Below are positions 25,601 through 34,012 of a stretch of 64,000 bases of DNA, in pieces; position 1 is the stretch's first letter; each line of letters begins with the position of its first letter. This DNA comes from CAYOYK01 sp964408185. Lineage in GTDB: Bacteria > Bacillota > Clostridia > Christensenellales > Aristaeellaceae. Made by a program: the position numbers and the translations under genes. Below the pieces are notes generated by a model. The model saw nothing but the letters and a program-made list of their open reading frames with translations, did no database searches and was not told the DNA's origin. The stretch lies in the NCBI GenBank assembly GCA_964408185.1, contig CAYOYK010000006.1, positions 1 to 64,000 on the forward strand, read 5' to 3'.

Positions 25601-26968
25601 ATGAGACACCCTTGGAAAGCCCGCTTGGTTCGGTGCTGCGCGGCCGCGCTGTGCTGGACGCTCTGCGCGCCCTGCTTTGCCCGCGCCGAGGAGGCGACGG
25701 CGCCGCCGTACCCTGAGGAGCTGCGGATCAGCATCCGTACCGAGACGCGGCAAACCGCCGACGGCGCCGATACGGAGGTGGACTTTCCCGTCACCTGCAA
25801 CGATGAGGTCAATCGGCGCTTGGACGCGTCGGTCGAGGCGCTCTGGCAGGAGGCTCTCGCGCACGCGCAGGCCGGCGACGTCGTGGAGATGACGGCGACC
25901 TATCGCGTGTCCGGCACAAGCTGGGCGGGGTTTCTGCTCATGGGCCGAGTCATTCGCTTGGGAGAGAGCGATAACCGCTCGTATGTTACGCAGGATACCG
26001 TCTATTTGGGCTATGACGTGCAAAGCTACGATATGGCCACCGGCGCGGCGCTGACGCTGGCGGATGTGTTCCCGCAGGACAGCCCGGCGTGGCAGTCCGT
26101 ATGCAAGCTGGCCGAGGAGGCGCTGCGCGGGTATTATCCCGATCAGGCCCGCGACGAGCAGGCGGTAGCCGCCCTATGCGGGGAGACCGCGCTGCGCGCG
26201 ATGCCGTTTTTGCCCTGCGCCGGTCGCCTGATGCTGACGCTGCCTTTGGAGAGCACGCTGCCGGAGCATCGGCAGCTCGTGCAGGCCTCGCTGCCCTACC
26301 CGGACTTCTGCGCGCAGATGACCGAGGCCGCCGCCGCGCAAACCGACAACAGCGCCCGCCCGATCATCGCCATTACGTATGACGACGGGCCGATGCACAA
26401 GTATACGCAGCTTGTGCTGCGCAATCTCGCGCGATACGGCGCGAGCGCCACGTTCTTTTGCATCGGCGAGTCGGTGCAGATGTGGCCCGACATTGTGCGG
26501 CGGGAGCTGGACTACGGGCATACGGTCGGCAGCCACACCATGGAGCACCGCTACGCGTGGAAGGTGGACAGCAAATACATGCGGCAGGATCGGGTCGACT
26601 GCCTTACGATCTTCGGCGAGCTGCTGGGCAAGGAGCCTTGGCTGTTCCGCGCGCCCGGCGGCGGCTATGAAAAATACATCAACCACCAGATCGGCTGGCC
26701 GCTCATCCAATGGGGCTCCTCGGCGGGCGATACCGGCAACAACAAGGTCAAGGCGCTGGCCGCGCATGTCGTCGCCAACGCGCAGAACGGCCGAATCGTT
26801 CTGATGCACGATATTTATGCCAAAACGGCGGAGGGCACCGCGCTGTTCCTGCAGGAGCTGACCGATCAGGGGTACATGTTTGCCACCGTGGATGAGCTGA
26901 TGTACCTGCACGGCGTTACGCCCCAGCCGGATACCGTTTACGCGGACGCCTTCGGGCCGGCCGAATAG
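25601..26968 (+). CDS. Exported polysaccharide deacetylase with N-terminal RsiV-like (DUF3298-type) domain
   Basis: A 455-residue protein. A signal peptide ends near FARAEE (about residue 29). An N-terminal region with QSYDMATGAALTLADVF resembles DUF3298/RsiV domains. The C-terminal NodB domain has ITYDDGP (metal and catalytic Asp), HTMEH (zinc ligands), FRAPGGG and LMHD. The usual D-x-x-DW motif is changed to GDTGNN, which may alter substrate choice. It probably removes acetyl groups from peptidoglycan or another envelope glycan. Only a weak GAGAGG lies before the ATG. It is monocistronic with its own promoter and terminator. Confidence 0.9.
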   Translation: MRHPWKARLVRCCAAALCWTLCAPCFARAEEATAPPYPEELRISIRTETRQTADGADTEVDFPVTCNDEVNRRLDASVEALWQEALAHAQAGDVVEMTATYRVSGTSWAGFLLMGRVIRLGESDNRSYVTQDTVYLGYDVQSYDMATGAALTLADVFPQDSPAWQSVCKLAEEALRGYYPDQARDEQAVAALCGETALRAMPFLPCAGRLMLTLPLESTLPEHRQLVQASLPYPDFCAQMTEAAAAQTDNSARPIIAITYDDGPMHKYTQLVLRNLARYGASATFFCIGESVQMWPDIVRRELDYGHTVGSHTMEHRYAWKVDSKYMRQDRVDCLTIFGELLGKEPWLFRAPGGGYEKYINHQIGWPLIQWGSSAGDTGNNKVKALAAHVVANAQNGRIVLMHDIYAKTAEGTALFLQELTDQGYMFATVDELMYLHGVTPQPDTVYADAFGPAE

Positions 26969-26979
26969 CAGAGAAAACA

Positions 26980-27015
26980 AAAGCGGCGAAGGCGTTTTTG
27001 CCTCCGCTGCTTTTA
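26980..27015. terminator. Bidirectional terminator between deacetylase and lacI genes
   Basis: AAAAGC-GGC-GGC arms pair with GCC-CGC-GCTTTTA through small mismatches, with TTTTT in the loop. Confidence 0.65.
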
Positions 27016-27023
27016 TGAACCGC

Positions 27024-28034
27024 TCACGCCAGCGGCTTGCACGATTCCCTTGCGACCAGCTCGCCGGTCATCACGCGGGTCTCCGGCTCGCCGTCGCCCA
27101 TCAGCAGGGCGACGGATCCGCGCGCCATCTCGTCCACATGAATGTCGATGGACGTCAGCGGCACGGGCTGATACGCGCAAAGGAAGGAATTGTCGCAGCC
27201 CAGCACGGACAGATCGTCGGGCACGCGCAGCCCCCGCGTCAGCGCGGCATGCACCGCGCCGATGGCCGCCAGATCGTTGACGCAGCAAAGGGCCGTGGGC
27301 GGATCGCCGCAATCCAGCGCGGAGTAGAGCGCGCGCATGCCGTCCTCCGGGGAGTCCCCTCCGGTGAAGATCCGGTTTTCACAGGACAGGCCGCGGGCCT
27401 GCATTGCCGTGCAAAAGCCGGCAATGCGGCTGTACGGGTTGTCCATATCGTTGCGCCCGCCCAGCAGCGCGATTTTTCGGTGCCCGATGGCATACAAATA
27501 TTCAACGGCCTGTCGCATGCAGCCCGCCAGATCGATTACCAAATTGCGCATCCCTTCCACGGGGCGCATGTTGCCGATAAGCGCCACAGGCATGTACGCC
27601 TGCACATCGGCAAGGAGCTTCATCTCCTCGGAGTCGGGCCGGGCGTCGATGTACTCGCAGCTCAGGATGACTCCGTCCAGCCTGCGTTCGATCATGCGCT
27701 CCGTCATGTGACGGCCGATGGATTTGCCATACGGGTGATGCGACAGCTCCAGCGAGTAGCCAAGCTGATGCGCGTAGTTCTCGGCGGTGGTAAACAGACG
27801 GCCGTAGTAGGGGTTGATGAGATCGGGCAGCACCATGGCCAGCGTGTTGCTGCGCCGATGGTACAGGCTGCGGGCCATTCCGTTGGGCCGAAAATGGTGC
27901 TTCTCCACCACGGAGCGGATGCGCTCCGCGGTCTCCGGGCGAACGTTGGTTTTGCCCGCGAGCACCCTCGACACGGTGGCGATGGAAACGCCCGCCTCCA
28001 CCGCGATATCCTGCATGGTCACGTTGGGCGACAT
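27024..28034 (-). CDS. LacI-family regulator of the galactan operon
   Basis: A 336-residue DNA-binding repressor. The helix-turn-helix TMQDIAVEAGVSIATVSRVL (about residues 6-25) is followed by the hinge helix and a periplasmic-binding-protein-like sensor domain. Start 28034 has GGAGG. It diverges from the galactan operon; palindromes next to both promoters are candidate operators. By analogy with GanR it should release DNA on binding a galacto-oligosaccharide, which is inferred from context. Confidence 0.93.
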   Translation of the reverse strand: MSPNVTMQDIAVEAGVSIATVSRVLAGKTNVRPETAERIRSVVEKHHFRPNGMARSLYHRRSNTLAMVLPDLINPYYGRLFTTAENYAHQLGYSLELSHHPYGKSIGRHMTERMIERRLDGVILSCEYIDARPDSEEMKLLADVQAYMPVALIGNMRPVEGMRNLVIDLAGCMRQAVEYLYAIGHRKIALLGGRNDMDNPYSRIAGFCTAMQARGLSCENRIFTGGDSPEDGMRALYSALDCGDPPTALCCVNDLAAIGAVHAALTRGLRVPDDLSVLGCDNSFLCAYQPVPLTSIDIHVDEMARGSVALLMGDGEPETRVMTGELVARESCKPLA

Positions 28035-28076
28035 GGTAAACCTCCTCCAAGCGGCTTGGGCGAGCCAAGCCCGATT

Positions 28077-28105
28077 ATCATATCACGAACAATGATAGAA
28101 TGCAA
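28077..28105 (-). promoter_or_regulatory. Promoter of the lacI-type gene
   Basis: On the minus strand TTGCAT (28105-28100) and TATGAT (28082-28077) have 17-bp spacing. Confidence 0.65.
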
Positions 28106-28110
28106 AGGGT

Positions 28111-28120
28111 TTAACGTTAA
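28111..28120. promoter_or_regulatory. Candidate LacI-type operator near the regulator's promoter
   Basis: TTAACGTTAA is a perfect palindrome with a central CG, as expected for LacI-family sites. It lies 5 bp upstream of the regulator's -35 box and about 50 bp upstream of the galactan promoter's -35. Confidence 0.5.
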
Positions 28121-28167
28121 TGCAAAGGCTTACAGGAAAAAATTTTGCCATAAGTGACAAAAAAGTG

Positions 28168-28196
28168 TTGACAAGCGCACACGATTGCGCTATGAT
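28168..28196 (+). promoter_or_regulatory. Promoter of the galactan utilisation operon
   Basis: Perfect TTGACA (28168-28173), 17 bp, TATGAT (28191-28196). Confidence 0.85.
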
Positions 28197-28205
28197 ATCA
28201 ACAGC

Positions 28206-28225
28206 GAATGTAACGGGTTACATTC
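28206..28225. promoter_or_regulatory. Candidate operator at the galactan operon start site
   Basis: GAATGTAACGGGTTACATTC is a 20-bp palindrome whose nine-base arms pair perfectly. It begins 9 bp after the -10 box, where a bound repressor would block initiation. Its sequence differs from the palindrome at 28111, so the two sites may bind differently or belong to different regulators. Confidence 0.65.
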
Positions 28226-28274
28226 ACAACGCAGGCGCAAAGTGCTGCGCTGATAACAAAAAGGAGGAACCCCC

Positions 28275-29492
28275 ATGAAGAAACTGGTAGCTCTGTTGCT
28301 GGCGCTGGCTATGATGCTGGGCCTCATGTCCTTCGCGTCCGCCGAGACTGTGGACCTGTTGGTCTGGGTCGGCGATGACATGGATCAGGAGTGGATCGAC
28401 GGCGTCATCGAAAGTTTTAAGGCCGCCTATCCCGACACCGAGTACAATATCACTGTGGGCATCGAGTCCGAGTCCACCTGCAAGGATACCATCCTCGCCG
28501 ACCCTGAGGCCGCTGCGGATGTGTTCACCTTCGCGCATGACCAGATCAACGTGCTGGTGGATGCGGGCGTGCTCCAGCCGGTCGTTCTGGATACCGACGC
28601 GGTTATCGAAGCCAACGGCGGAGCCGAGAGCGGCTCCGTGCTGGCCGCCAGCGTGGACGGCACCCTGTATGCCTATCCCGCCACGGCTGATAACGGCTAC
28701 TTCATGTTCTACAACAAGCAGTACTTCACCGAGGATGACGTGAAGAGCTTCGACACGATGCTCAAGATCGCCGCCGATAACGGCAAGTACGTGTCCATGC
28801 AGTTCACCAGCGGCTGGTACAACTTCTCCTTCTTTGCCGGCGCGGGCCTTACCTGCGTGCGCAATGACGACGGCTCCAACACCTGCAACTGGAATGCCAC
28901 CGATACGCCCATCACCGGCGCGCAGGTTGCGCAGGCTATGCTGGACATCGCTGCCAACCCCGGCTTCATCAACCAGAATGACGGCGAGCTCCAGACCGGA
29001 TTCAAAGACGGCACCGTCATCGCGGGCATCAACGGCGTGTGGAACGCCACCGTCGCTCAGGAAGCGTGGGGCGAGAACTACGCCGCCTGCAAGCTGCCCA
29101 CCTACACCGTCGCGGGGCAGCAGGTGCAAATGAGCTCCATGGCCGGCTACAAGATGGTTGGCGTAAACGCCTTCTGTGGCGACAAAATGAAGCATGCCAT
29201 GATGTTTGCGGAATTTATGACCAATTACGACAGCCAGGTCAGCCGCTTCAACCTCCGCGGTCAGGGCCCCTCCAATGTGCAGGCCGCCGCGTCCGAGGCT
29301 GTTCAGGCCGCTCCCGCTATCGCCGCGCTGGCTGCGCAGAGCCCCTATGCGACCGCTCAGAACGTGGGCGATAACTACTGGGCTCCCACCGAGGCGTTTG
29401 GCACCATCATCGTGGGCGGCAACGCCGACGGCACGGATCTGCAAACGCTGGTTGACAACATGACCATCGGCATCACCGCGCTGCCGCAATAA
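28275..29492 (+). CDS. Galacto-oligosaccharide-binding protein of the galactan importer
   Basis: A 405-residue family 1 (MalE-like) solute-binding protein. The signal peptide ends in SFASAET with a signal peptidase I site and no cysteine, which is unusual in a Gram-positive organism where these proteins are normally lipid-anchored. The mature domain contains DVFTFAHDQINVLVDAG and the hinge-like IAGINGVWNA. GGAGG precedes the start. It is first in the operon, followed by a strong hairpin and two permeases. The substrate is inferred from the two GH53 genes. Confidence 0.9.
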   Translation: MKKLVALLLALAMMLGLMSFASAETVDLLVWVGDDMDQEWIDGVIESFKAAYPDTEYNITVGIESESTCKDTILADPEAAADVFTFAHDQINVLVDAGVLQPVVLDTDAVIEANGGAESGSVLAASVDGTLYAYPATADNGYFMFYNKQYFTEDDVKSFDTMLKIAADNGKYVSMQFTSGWYNFSFFAGAGLTCVRNDDGSNTCNWNATDTPITGAQVAQAMLDIAANPGFINQNDGELQTGFKDGTVIAGINGVWNATVAQEAWGENYAACKLPTYTVAGQQVQMSSMAGYKMVGVNAFCGDKMKHAMMFAEFMTNYDSQVSRFNLRGQGPSNVQAAASEAVQAAPAIAALAAQSPYATAQNVGDNYWAPTEAFGTIIVGGNADGTDLQTLVDNMTIGITALPQ

Positions 29493-29510
29493 CCAACCGT
29501 CATCCTTCCG

Positions 29511-29540
29511 CTGCCCGCGCGCCGTAAGGCGCGCGGGCAG
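29511..29540 (+). promoter_or_regulatory. Intercistronic hairpin after the binding protein
   Basis: A perfect 13-bp stem (CTGCCCGCGCGCC and its complement) closed by a GTAA tetraloop, with no T-run. It matches in place and length the hairpin at 7659 in the other importer operon. Confidence 0.75.
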
Positions 29541-29567
29541 TATCACAAAAAGAGGAGGCGTCCCTGC

Positions 29568-31091
29568 ATGCAAACGCGCGGAGAAAGATTCATCAACTGG
29601 CTTCATCGGCTGGGCAAGGGAATTGCGGCGCTGCCCGGCAAAATCGGTCGCGGGGTGGCAAACGCTTTCCGCGCGGTTGGGCACGGCTTCCGCCAACTGG
29701 GCCAAGATATTGCCACCGGCGATGGCTGGGTGCGCGCCTCTTTGCTCGTCTGCGGCGCGGGTTATTTTGGCCGCAAGCAAATTGTCAAGGGCATTCTGGT
29801 AACGCTGCTGCAAGCGGCGGTGATGTATGTCATTCCCGTGTTCTTCTGGCCGTACCTGTGCAAGTTTGGCACGCTGGGCACGGTGGCGTACGTATCCACC
29901 TTCAACCTTGATACCGGCCTCCCTGAAACCAACAACTACGACCATTCCTTCAAAATCCTGCTGTACAGCGTCATTGGCATTCTGCTCATCTGCACGGCGG
30001 TTTACCTGTACTTTCGCAACATCCGCAAGGTGCGCGCGCTCCAAGCCATCGCGGAGGAGGGCAAGCATGTCGCGACCTTCCGCGACGATCTGCGCGACCT
30101 GTCAGACCGGCGGTTCCATGTCACGCTGCTGTCGCTGCCCGTGCTGGGCGTGATCGTGTTCACCATTATCCCCTTGATCGTGATGGTCCTTACCGCGTTT
30201 ACCAACTACGACCTCAAGCATGTCGTGCCCAAGAACCTGTTTACATGGGTCGGCTTTGACAACTTCAAGTCGCTGTTCTCCACGGCGGAAAACAGCACGT
30301 CCTATGCGTTTGGGTACTCCTTTACCCGCATCACGGCGTGGACGTTGATTTGGGCGTTCCTCGCCACGTTTACCAACTATTATGCCGGAATTCTGCTGGC
30401 CATGTTCATCAACAACAAGCGCACGCGCCTCAAAAAAATGTGGCGCACCTGCTTTATTGTCACCATGGCGGTGCCGCAGTTCGTATCGCTGCTGCTGATC
30501 CGCAACTTCTTTGCCAATACGGGCATCGTCAACACGCTCTGCACCCAGTGGGGCGTTACGCAGGCCCTTAAGGATATCGGTATTCTCGCGCCGTCCTACT
30601 CGTACATTCCTTTCCTGACCGACCCATCGTGGGCCAAGGTGATGATTATTCTCATCAACATGTGGGTCGGCGTGCCGTACCTGATGCTCATGTGCACCGG
30701 CATCCTGATGAACATTCCCACCGATCTGCTGGAAAGCGCGCAGATCGACGGCGCAAACGCCTTCCAGCGCTTCCGCAAGATCATCATGCCGTACATTCGG
30801 TTTGTCACCGGCCCGTACCTGATCTCCTCGGTCGTGGGCAATATCAACAACTTCAATATCATCTATCTGCTCACCAACGACATCTACACCAACAGCGACC
30901 AGATTATGGCCAACGCCAACGCGCGCGAGGTGGACTTGCTGGTAACGTGGCTCTACCGCCTTACGCAGGAGAAGTACAACTACAAAATGGCGTCCACCAT
31001 CGGCATAATGATCTTCCTCATCAGCGCGTTCTTTACGTTGCTGGCCTTCCGTAGCATGACCAAGGGCGATAAGGAGGAGACCTTCCAATGA
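29568..31091 (+). CDS. Galactan importer permease, MalF/GanP type with extended N-terminus
   Basis: A 507-residue membrane protein. Residues of about 1-55 are an amphipathic cytoplasmic stretch; two hydrophobic segments (about 70-95 and 128-147) precede the six-helix core, as in MalF-like proteins with extra N-terminal helices. The EAA loop ESAQIDGANAFQRFRKIIMP (about residues 389-408) docks an ATPase not encoded here. The start has GGAGG. It overlaps the next gene by 4 nt. Confidence 0.92.
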   Translation: MQTRGERFINWLHRLGKGIAALPGKIGRGVANAFRAVGHGFRQLGQDIATGDGWVRASLLVCGAGYFGRKQIVKGILVTLLQAAVMYVIPVFFWPYLCKFGTLGTVAYVSTFNLDTGLPETNNYDHSFKILLYSVIGILLICTAVYLYFRNIRKVRALQAIAEEGKHVATFRDDLRDLSDRRFHVTLLSLPVLGVIVFTIIPLIVMVLTAFTNYDLKHVVPKNLFTWVGFDNFKSLFSTAENSTSYAFGYSFTRITAWTLIWAFLATFTNYYAGILLAMFINNKRTRLKKMWRTCFIVTMAVPQFVSLLLIRNFFANTGIVNTLCTQWGVTQALKDIGILAPSYSYIPFLTDPSWAKVMIILINMWVGVPYLMLMCTGILMNIPTDLLESAQIDGANAFQRFRKIIMPYIRFVTGPYLISSVVGNINNFNIIYLLTNDIYTNSDQIMANANAREVDLLVTWLYRLTQEKYNYKMASTIGIMIFLISAFFTLLAFRSMTKGDKEETFQ

Positions 31092-31960
31092 TGAATTATA
31101 GCAAAACCGGGCATTCCAAAAAGTGGTTCCTCCGCGATCTGGGCCGCCACACGGTGCTCACGCTGCTGGCCATCTTTTGGCTGATCCCCATCTTTTGGCT
31201 GATCCTGTGCTCGCTGAACGTAAGCCCCGGCCCCAACATCCGCTCTTTCTTCCCGGAAGGATACACGCTGAACAATTATGTCAAGCTGATTTCAGGCTCC
31301 GATAACGTGGCCGCCTTTCCGGATTGGTTCAAGAACACGCTCATCATCGCCATTTTTACCTGCGCGATCTCAAGCTGCTTTGTGCTGATGGTCGCCTACG
31401 CCATGAGCTGCATGCGCTTCCGCGCGCGCAAGCCGATGATGAACATTGCCATCATCCTCAACCTTTTCCCCGGCTTCCTGTCGATGATCGCGGTCTACTT
31501 TGTTATGAAGTCCGTCGGGCTGACCAACAGCCGCATTGGGCTGATCATCGTGTACTCCGCCAGCAGCGGCTTGGGCTATTTGGTTGCCAAGGGCTTCTTC
31601 GATACGATCCCGCGCTCGCTGCATGAGGCCGCCACACTGGAGGGCGCGTCCGAGATGACCATCTTCCGCAAGATCGTGGTGCCGCTGTCCAAGCCCATCA
31701 TCGTGTACACGGTCATCGGCGCGTTCCTCGCCCCGTGGATGGACTTTATCTTTGCGGACATTATGCTGCCCTCCAAGATCTCCACGCAAAAGACCGTCGC
31801 CATCGGCATGTATGCCATGGTGGATAAGACCAACCTCGGCACGTATTTCTCGCTGTTCTGCGCGGGCGGCGTGCTGGTATCCATCCCCATATCCATATTG
31901 TCCATCATCATGCAAAAGTGCTATGTCGCCGGCGTGACAGGCGGCTCTGTGAAAGGATAA
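31088..31960 (+). CDS. Galactan importer permease, MalG/GanQ type
   Basis: A 290-residue membrane protein with about six segments. The EAA loop reads HEAATLEGASEMTIFRKIVV (about residues 178-197) and it ends in a GSVKG tail typical of MalG-like permeases. The start ATG overlaps the previous stop; a second ATG follows immediately. It pairs with the upstream permease. Confidence 0.93.
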   Translation: MMNYSKTGHSKKWFLRDLGRHTVLTLLAIFWLIPIFWLILCSLNVSPGPNIRSFFPEGYTLNNYVKLISGSDNVAAFPDWFKNTLIIAIFTCAISSCFVLMVAYAMSCMRFRARKPMMNIAIILNLFPGFLSMIAVYFVMKSVGLTNSRIGLIIVYSASSGLGYLVAKGFFDTIPRSLHEAATLEGASEMTIFRKIVVPLSKPIIVYTVIGAFLAPWMDFIFADIMLPSKISTQKTVAIGMYAMVDKTNLGTYFSLFCAGGVLVSIPISILSIIMQKCYVAGVTGGSVKG

Positions 31961-31964
31961 CCTC

Positions 31965-33812
31965 ATGGAAAAGCTCATACTCAACATCGTCCACCGGCCT
32001 GAAATGGCCCCGGAGTACGCCGAGAAGGTGACCGGGCAGGGCAAGTCGGAGGATATCGGGCGCAAAGAGCTGCTCAGCGAGAGCTTGTCTATCTTTCGGC
32101 TCCAGCAGGACATCGCGCACCGCAACGGCTTGCGAACCACCATCCAAATGACCTACTCCAGCCTGTTCAACCCAGAGGCTGTGGAGCTGGCAAAGCGGTA
32201 TCACAGCGAGTTTGGCGACGAGATCAGCCTCACGCTGCTGGGCCTGCCCTGCGAGCAATTCCGCCAAAAGTATCACACGCGCGATTTCTGCATCTGGATG
32301 TTCCCATGGGAGCAGCGCGTGGCGATCATCGACGATGTATTCGGCCTGTTCCGCGAGGCCTTCGGCTTCTGGCCGGAGTCCACCGGCAGCTACTTTCTGG
32401 ACGCGGAGACCATCGCCTACATCAAGCGCAAATACCCGTCCGTGCAATGCGCGGTGGCCACCTGCTGGGAGGAGGGCCCCAAGGCCTTCCACACCTGCAA
32501 CAACAGCTGGTATACGTGGATGGACGGCGGCCCGTGGGCCCCGTGGATTCCAAGCAAGATCAACAGCCACGCGCCCGCCCGCGACGAGGCGGACGACAGC
32601 GGCATTGTGGCCATTCCGCATCTGTCGCGCGATTTGCTGGCCTGCTATGACGGCAACGGCAGCAACTTTGGCACGCACCCGCAGAACGTGCTGCGCGGCA
32701 TGTGCTACCAAACCGCCGACCGCGTGGAGGATGTGCGGTACCCCTATCTGTACAACCTGATCGACCTGTATCGGCATCAGGCTAAGTACAATAACGGCTT
32801 TAGCTATAACATGATGTTCGTCGGCCCTGGCTGGCTGAACGCCATGGGCCGCTGGGAGGCCCCCTTCGAGCTGCTGAAAAAGAGCTATGAGGACGGCATG
32901 GCCTATTACGGCCAGCTGAAGCGAGACGGCCTTTTGCAGGATATGGGCATGGCCGAGTTTGCCGCCGAGTACCGCCGCCGCCATGCCTACGGTCAGCCGG
33001 AGGTCGCCCTGTGGCGCGATATTCTTTACGGCAGTGATAAGCAGCTCTTTTGGTACTACGATCCCGATATGCGCGCCTGCATCAACATGGATGAGGGCGG
33101 CGCGCTGGTCGATCTGCGCCCGTACGCGGCCGGGCTGGAATGGCCCGTCGGGATTGGCACCAAGCACGTGCAGGACGCATCCTTCCCCTTTTTGATTCAG
33201 GAAAAGTACCGCTCCGGGTACTTCACCCATTACGTGGGCGAGGGCACCGTGCGCAGCGCAAAGCTCTGCCATGGCGGCGAGGAGATCGACCTCTGCCTCT
33301 GCCGCACGCACGCGCGCGTCGAGCGCGACGACGAGGCTGTCCGGCTGGTGCTAGACCCCGTGGAGATCGAGTTTGCGGACTGCACGGCCAAGGTGCAGAC
33401 CGTGCACACCTTCCGCAGGGGCAGCGCCTGCGTGGAGACGGCTCGCAGGCTGGTAGAGGTCAGCGACGCGGCCGCGCGGATCTCCCTCAAGGAGTATATG
33501 ACGGCCTGCTACGGCACCACCGAGTACCCGGAGGATATGACGGGCATTACGCTGGGCGTGACGCGCGACGAGATCAGCGAGACGCTATCGTACGACTATC
33601 GCTGCCGGGAGCTGACGCTGCCCGACGCGGAACGCGTGTGGGCGGCTATTCCGGCCATCCATACGCGCGTGAGCATGAGCGCCCGGCCCGGAGCCGTCGG
33701 CACGGCGCGCGAGGGCTACGCGTTCTCGCCCATGTATACGCTGGGGTACGAGATTCCGCTGCAAGCGGGGGAGGAGGCGCGCACATGGCTCAAGCTCGAA
33801 AGGGAAAACTGA
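31965..33812 (+). CDS. Unrecognised 615-residue cytoplasmic protein in the galactan operon
   Basis: No signal peptide or membrane segment. The N-terminal 350 residues look like an alpha/beta barrel. QMTYSSLFNPEAVELAKRYH followed by EFGDEISL resembles the early strand pattern of polysaccharide-deacetylase and GH57-type barrels, and ESTGSYFLDAETIAYIKRKY has a similar character. The C-terminal 250 residues look beta-rich. I suspect a two-domain family such as DUF3863/DUF3864, but this is from memory and unverified. It starts 4 bp after the permease stop with AAAGGA, so it is coexpressed. A role in processing imported galacto-oligosaccharides is inferred from position only. Confidence 0.85.
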   Translation: MEKLILNIVHRPEMAPEYAEKVTGQGKSEDIGRKELLSESLSIFRLQQDIAHRNGLRTTIQMTYSSLFNPEAVELAKRYHSEFGDEISLTLLGLPCEQFRQKYHTRDFCIWMFPWEQRVAIIDDVFGLFREAFGFWPESTGSYFLDAETIAYIKRKYPSVQCAVATCWEEGPKAFHTCNNSWYTWMDGGPWAPWIPSKINSHAPARDEADDSGIVAIPHLSRDLLACYDGNGSNFGTHPQNVLRGMCYQTADRVEDVRYPYLYNLIDLYRHQAKYNNGFSYNMMFVGPGWLNAMGRWEAPFELLKKSYEDGMAYYGQLKRDGLLQDMGMAEFAAEYRRRHAYGQPEVALWRDILYGSDKQLFWYYDPDMRACINMDEGGALVDLRPYAAGLEWPVGIGTKHVQDASFPFLIQEKYRSGYFTHYVGEGTVRSAKLCHGGEEIDLCLCRTHARVERDDEAVRLVLDPVEIEFADCTAKVQTVHTFRRGSACVETARRLVEVSDAAARISLKEYMTACYGTTEYPEDMTGITLGVTRDEISETLSYDYRCRELTLPDAERVWAAIPAIHTRVSMSARPGAVGTAREGYAFSPMYTLGYEIPLQAGEEARTWLKLEREN

Positions 33813-34003
33813 ACTACCGCTGCCCGATCTGCTTTATGCGGGATATCGATATCGATATGTTCTACGATCAGGACAAGGACGAATACTACTGCCTGCGCTG
33901 TCAGTACCATGGCGGCGAGGAGGACGTGCTGGCCAAGAACGAGCTGGTGCGCGTGCGCTACGGCGCGCTGCTGCACCGCTTTGCCGACGGCGAGCTGGAT
34001 TGA
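33785..34003 (+). CDS. Small zinc-ribbon protein (72 residues)
   Basis: A short protein with two cysteine pairs, CPIC (residues 13-16) and CLRC (36-39), separated by a very acidic linker (DIDIDMFYDQDKDE), then a charged C-terminal helix. This is a one-zinc ribbon. ATG 33785 lies inside the end of the 615-residue gene (28-nt overlap) and has an excellent GGAGGAGG eight bases upstream. It ends 9 bp before the GH53 gene. Family and role unknown; the overlap on both sides shows it is a true operon member. Confidence 0.85.
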   Translation: MAQARKGKLNYRCPICFMRDIDIDMFYDQDKDEYYCLRCQYHGGEEDVLAKNELVRVRYGALLHRFADGELD

Positions 34004-34012
34004 GGGCTGCAT

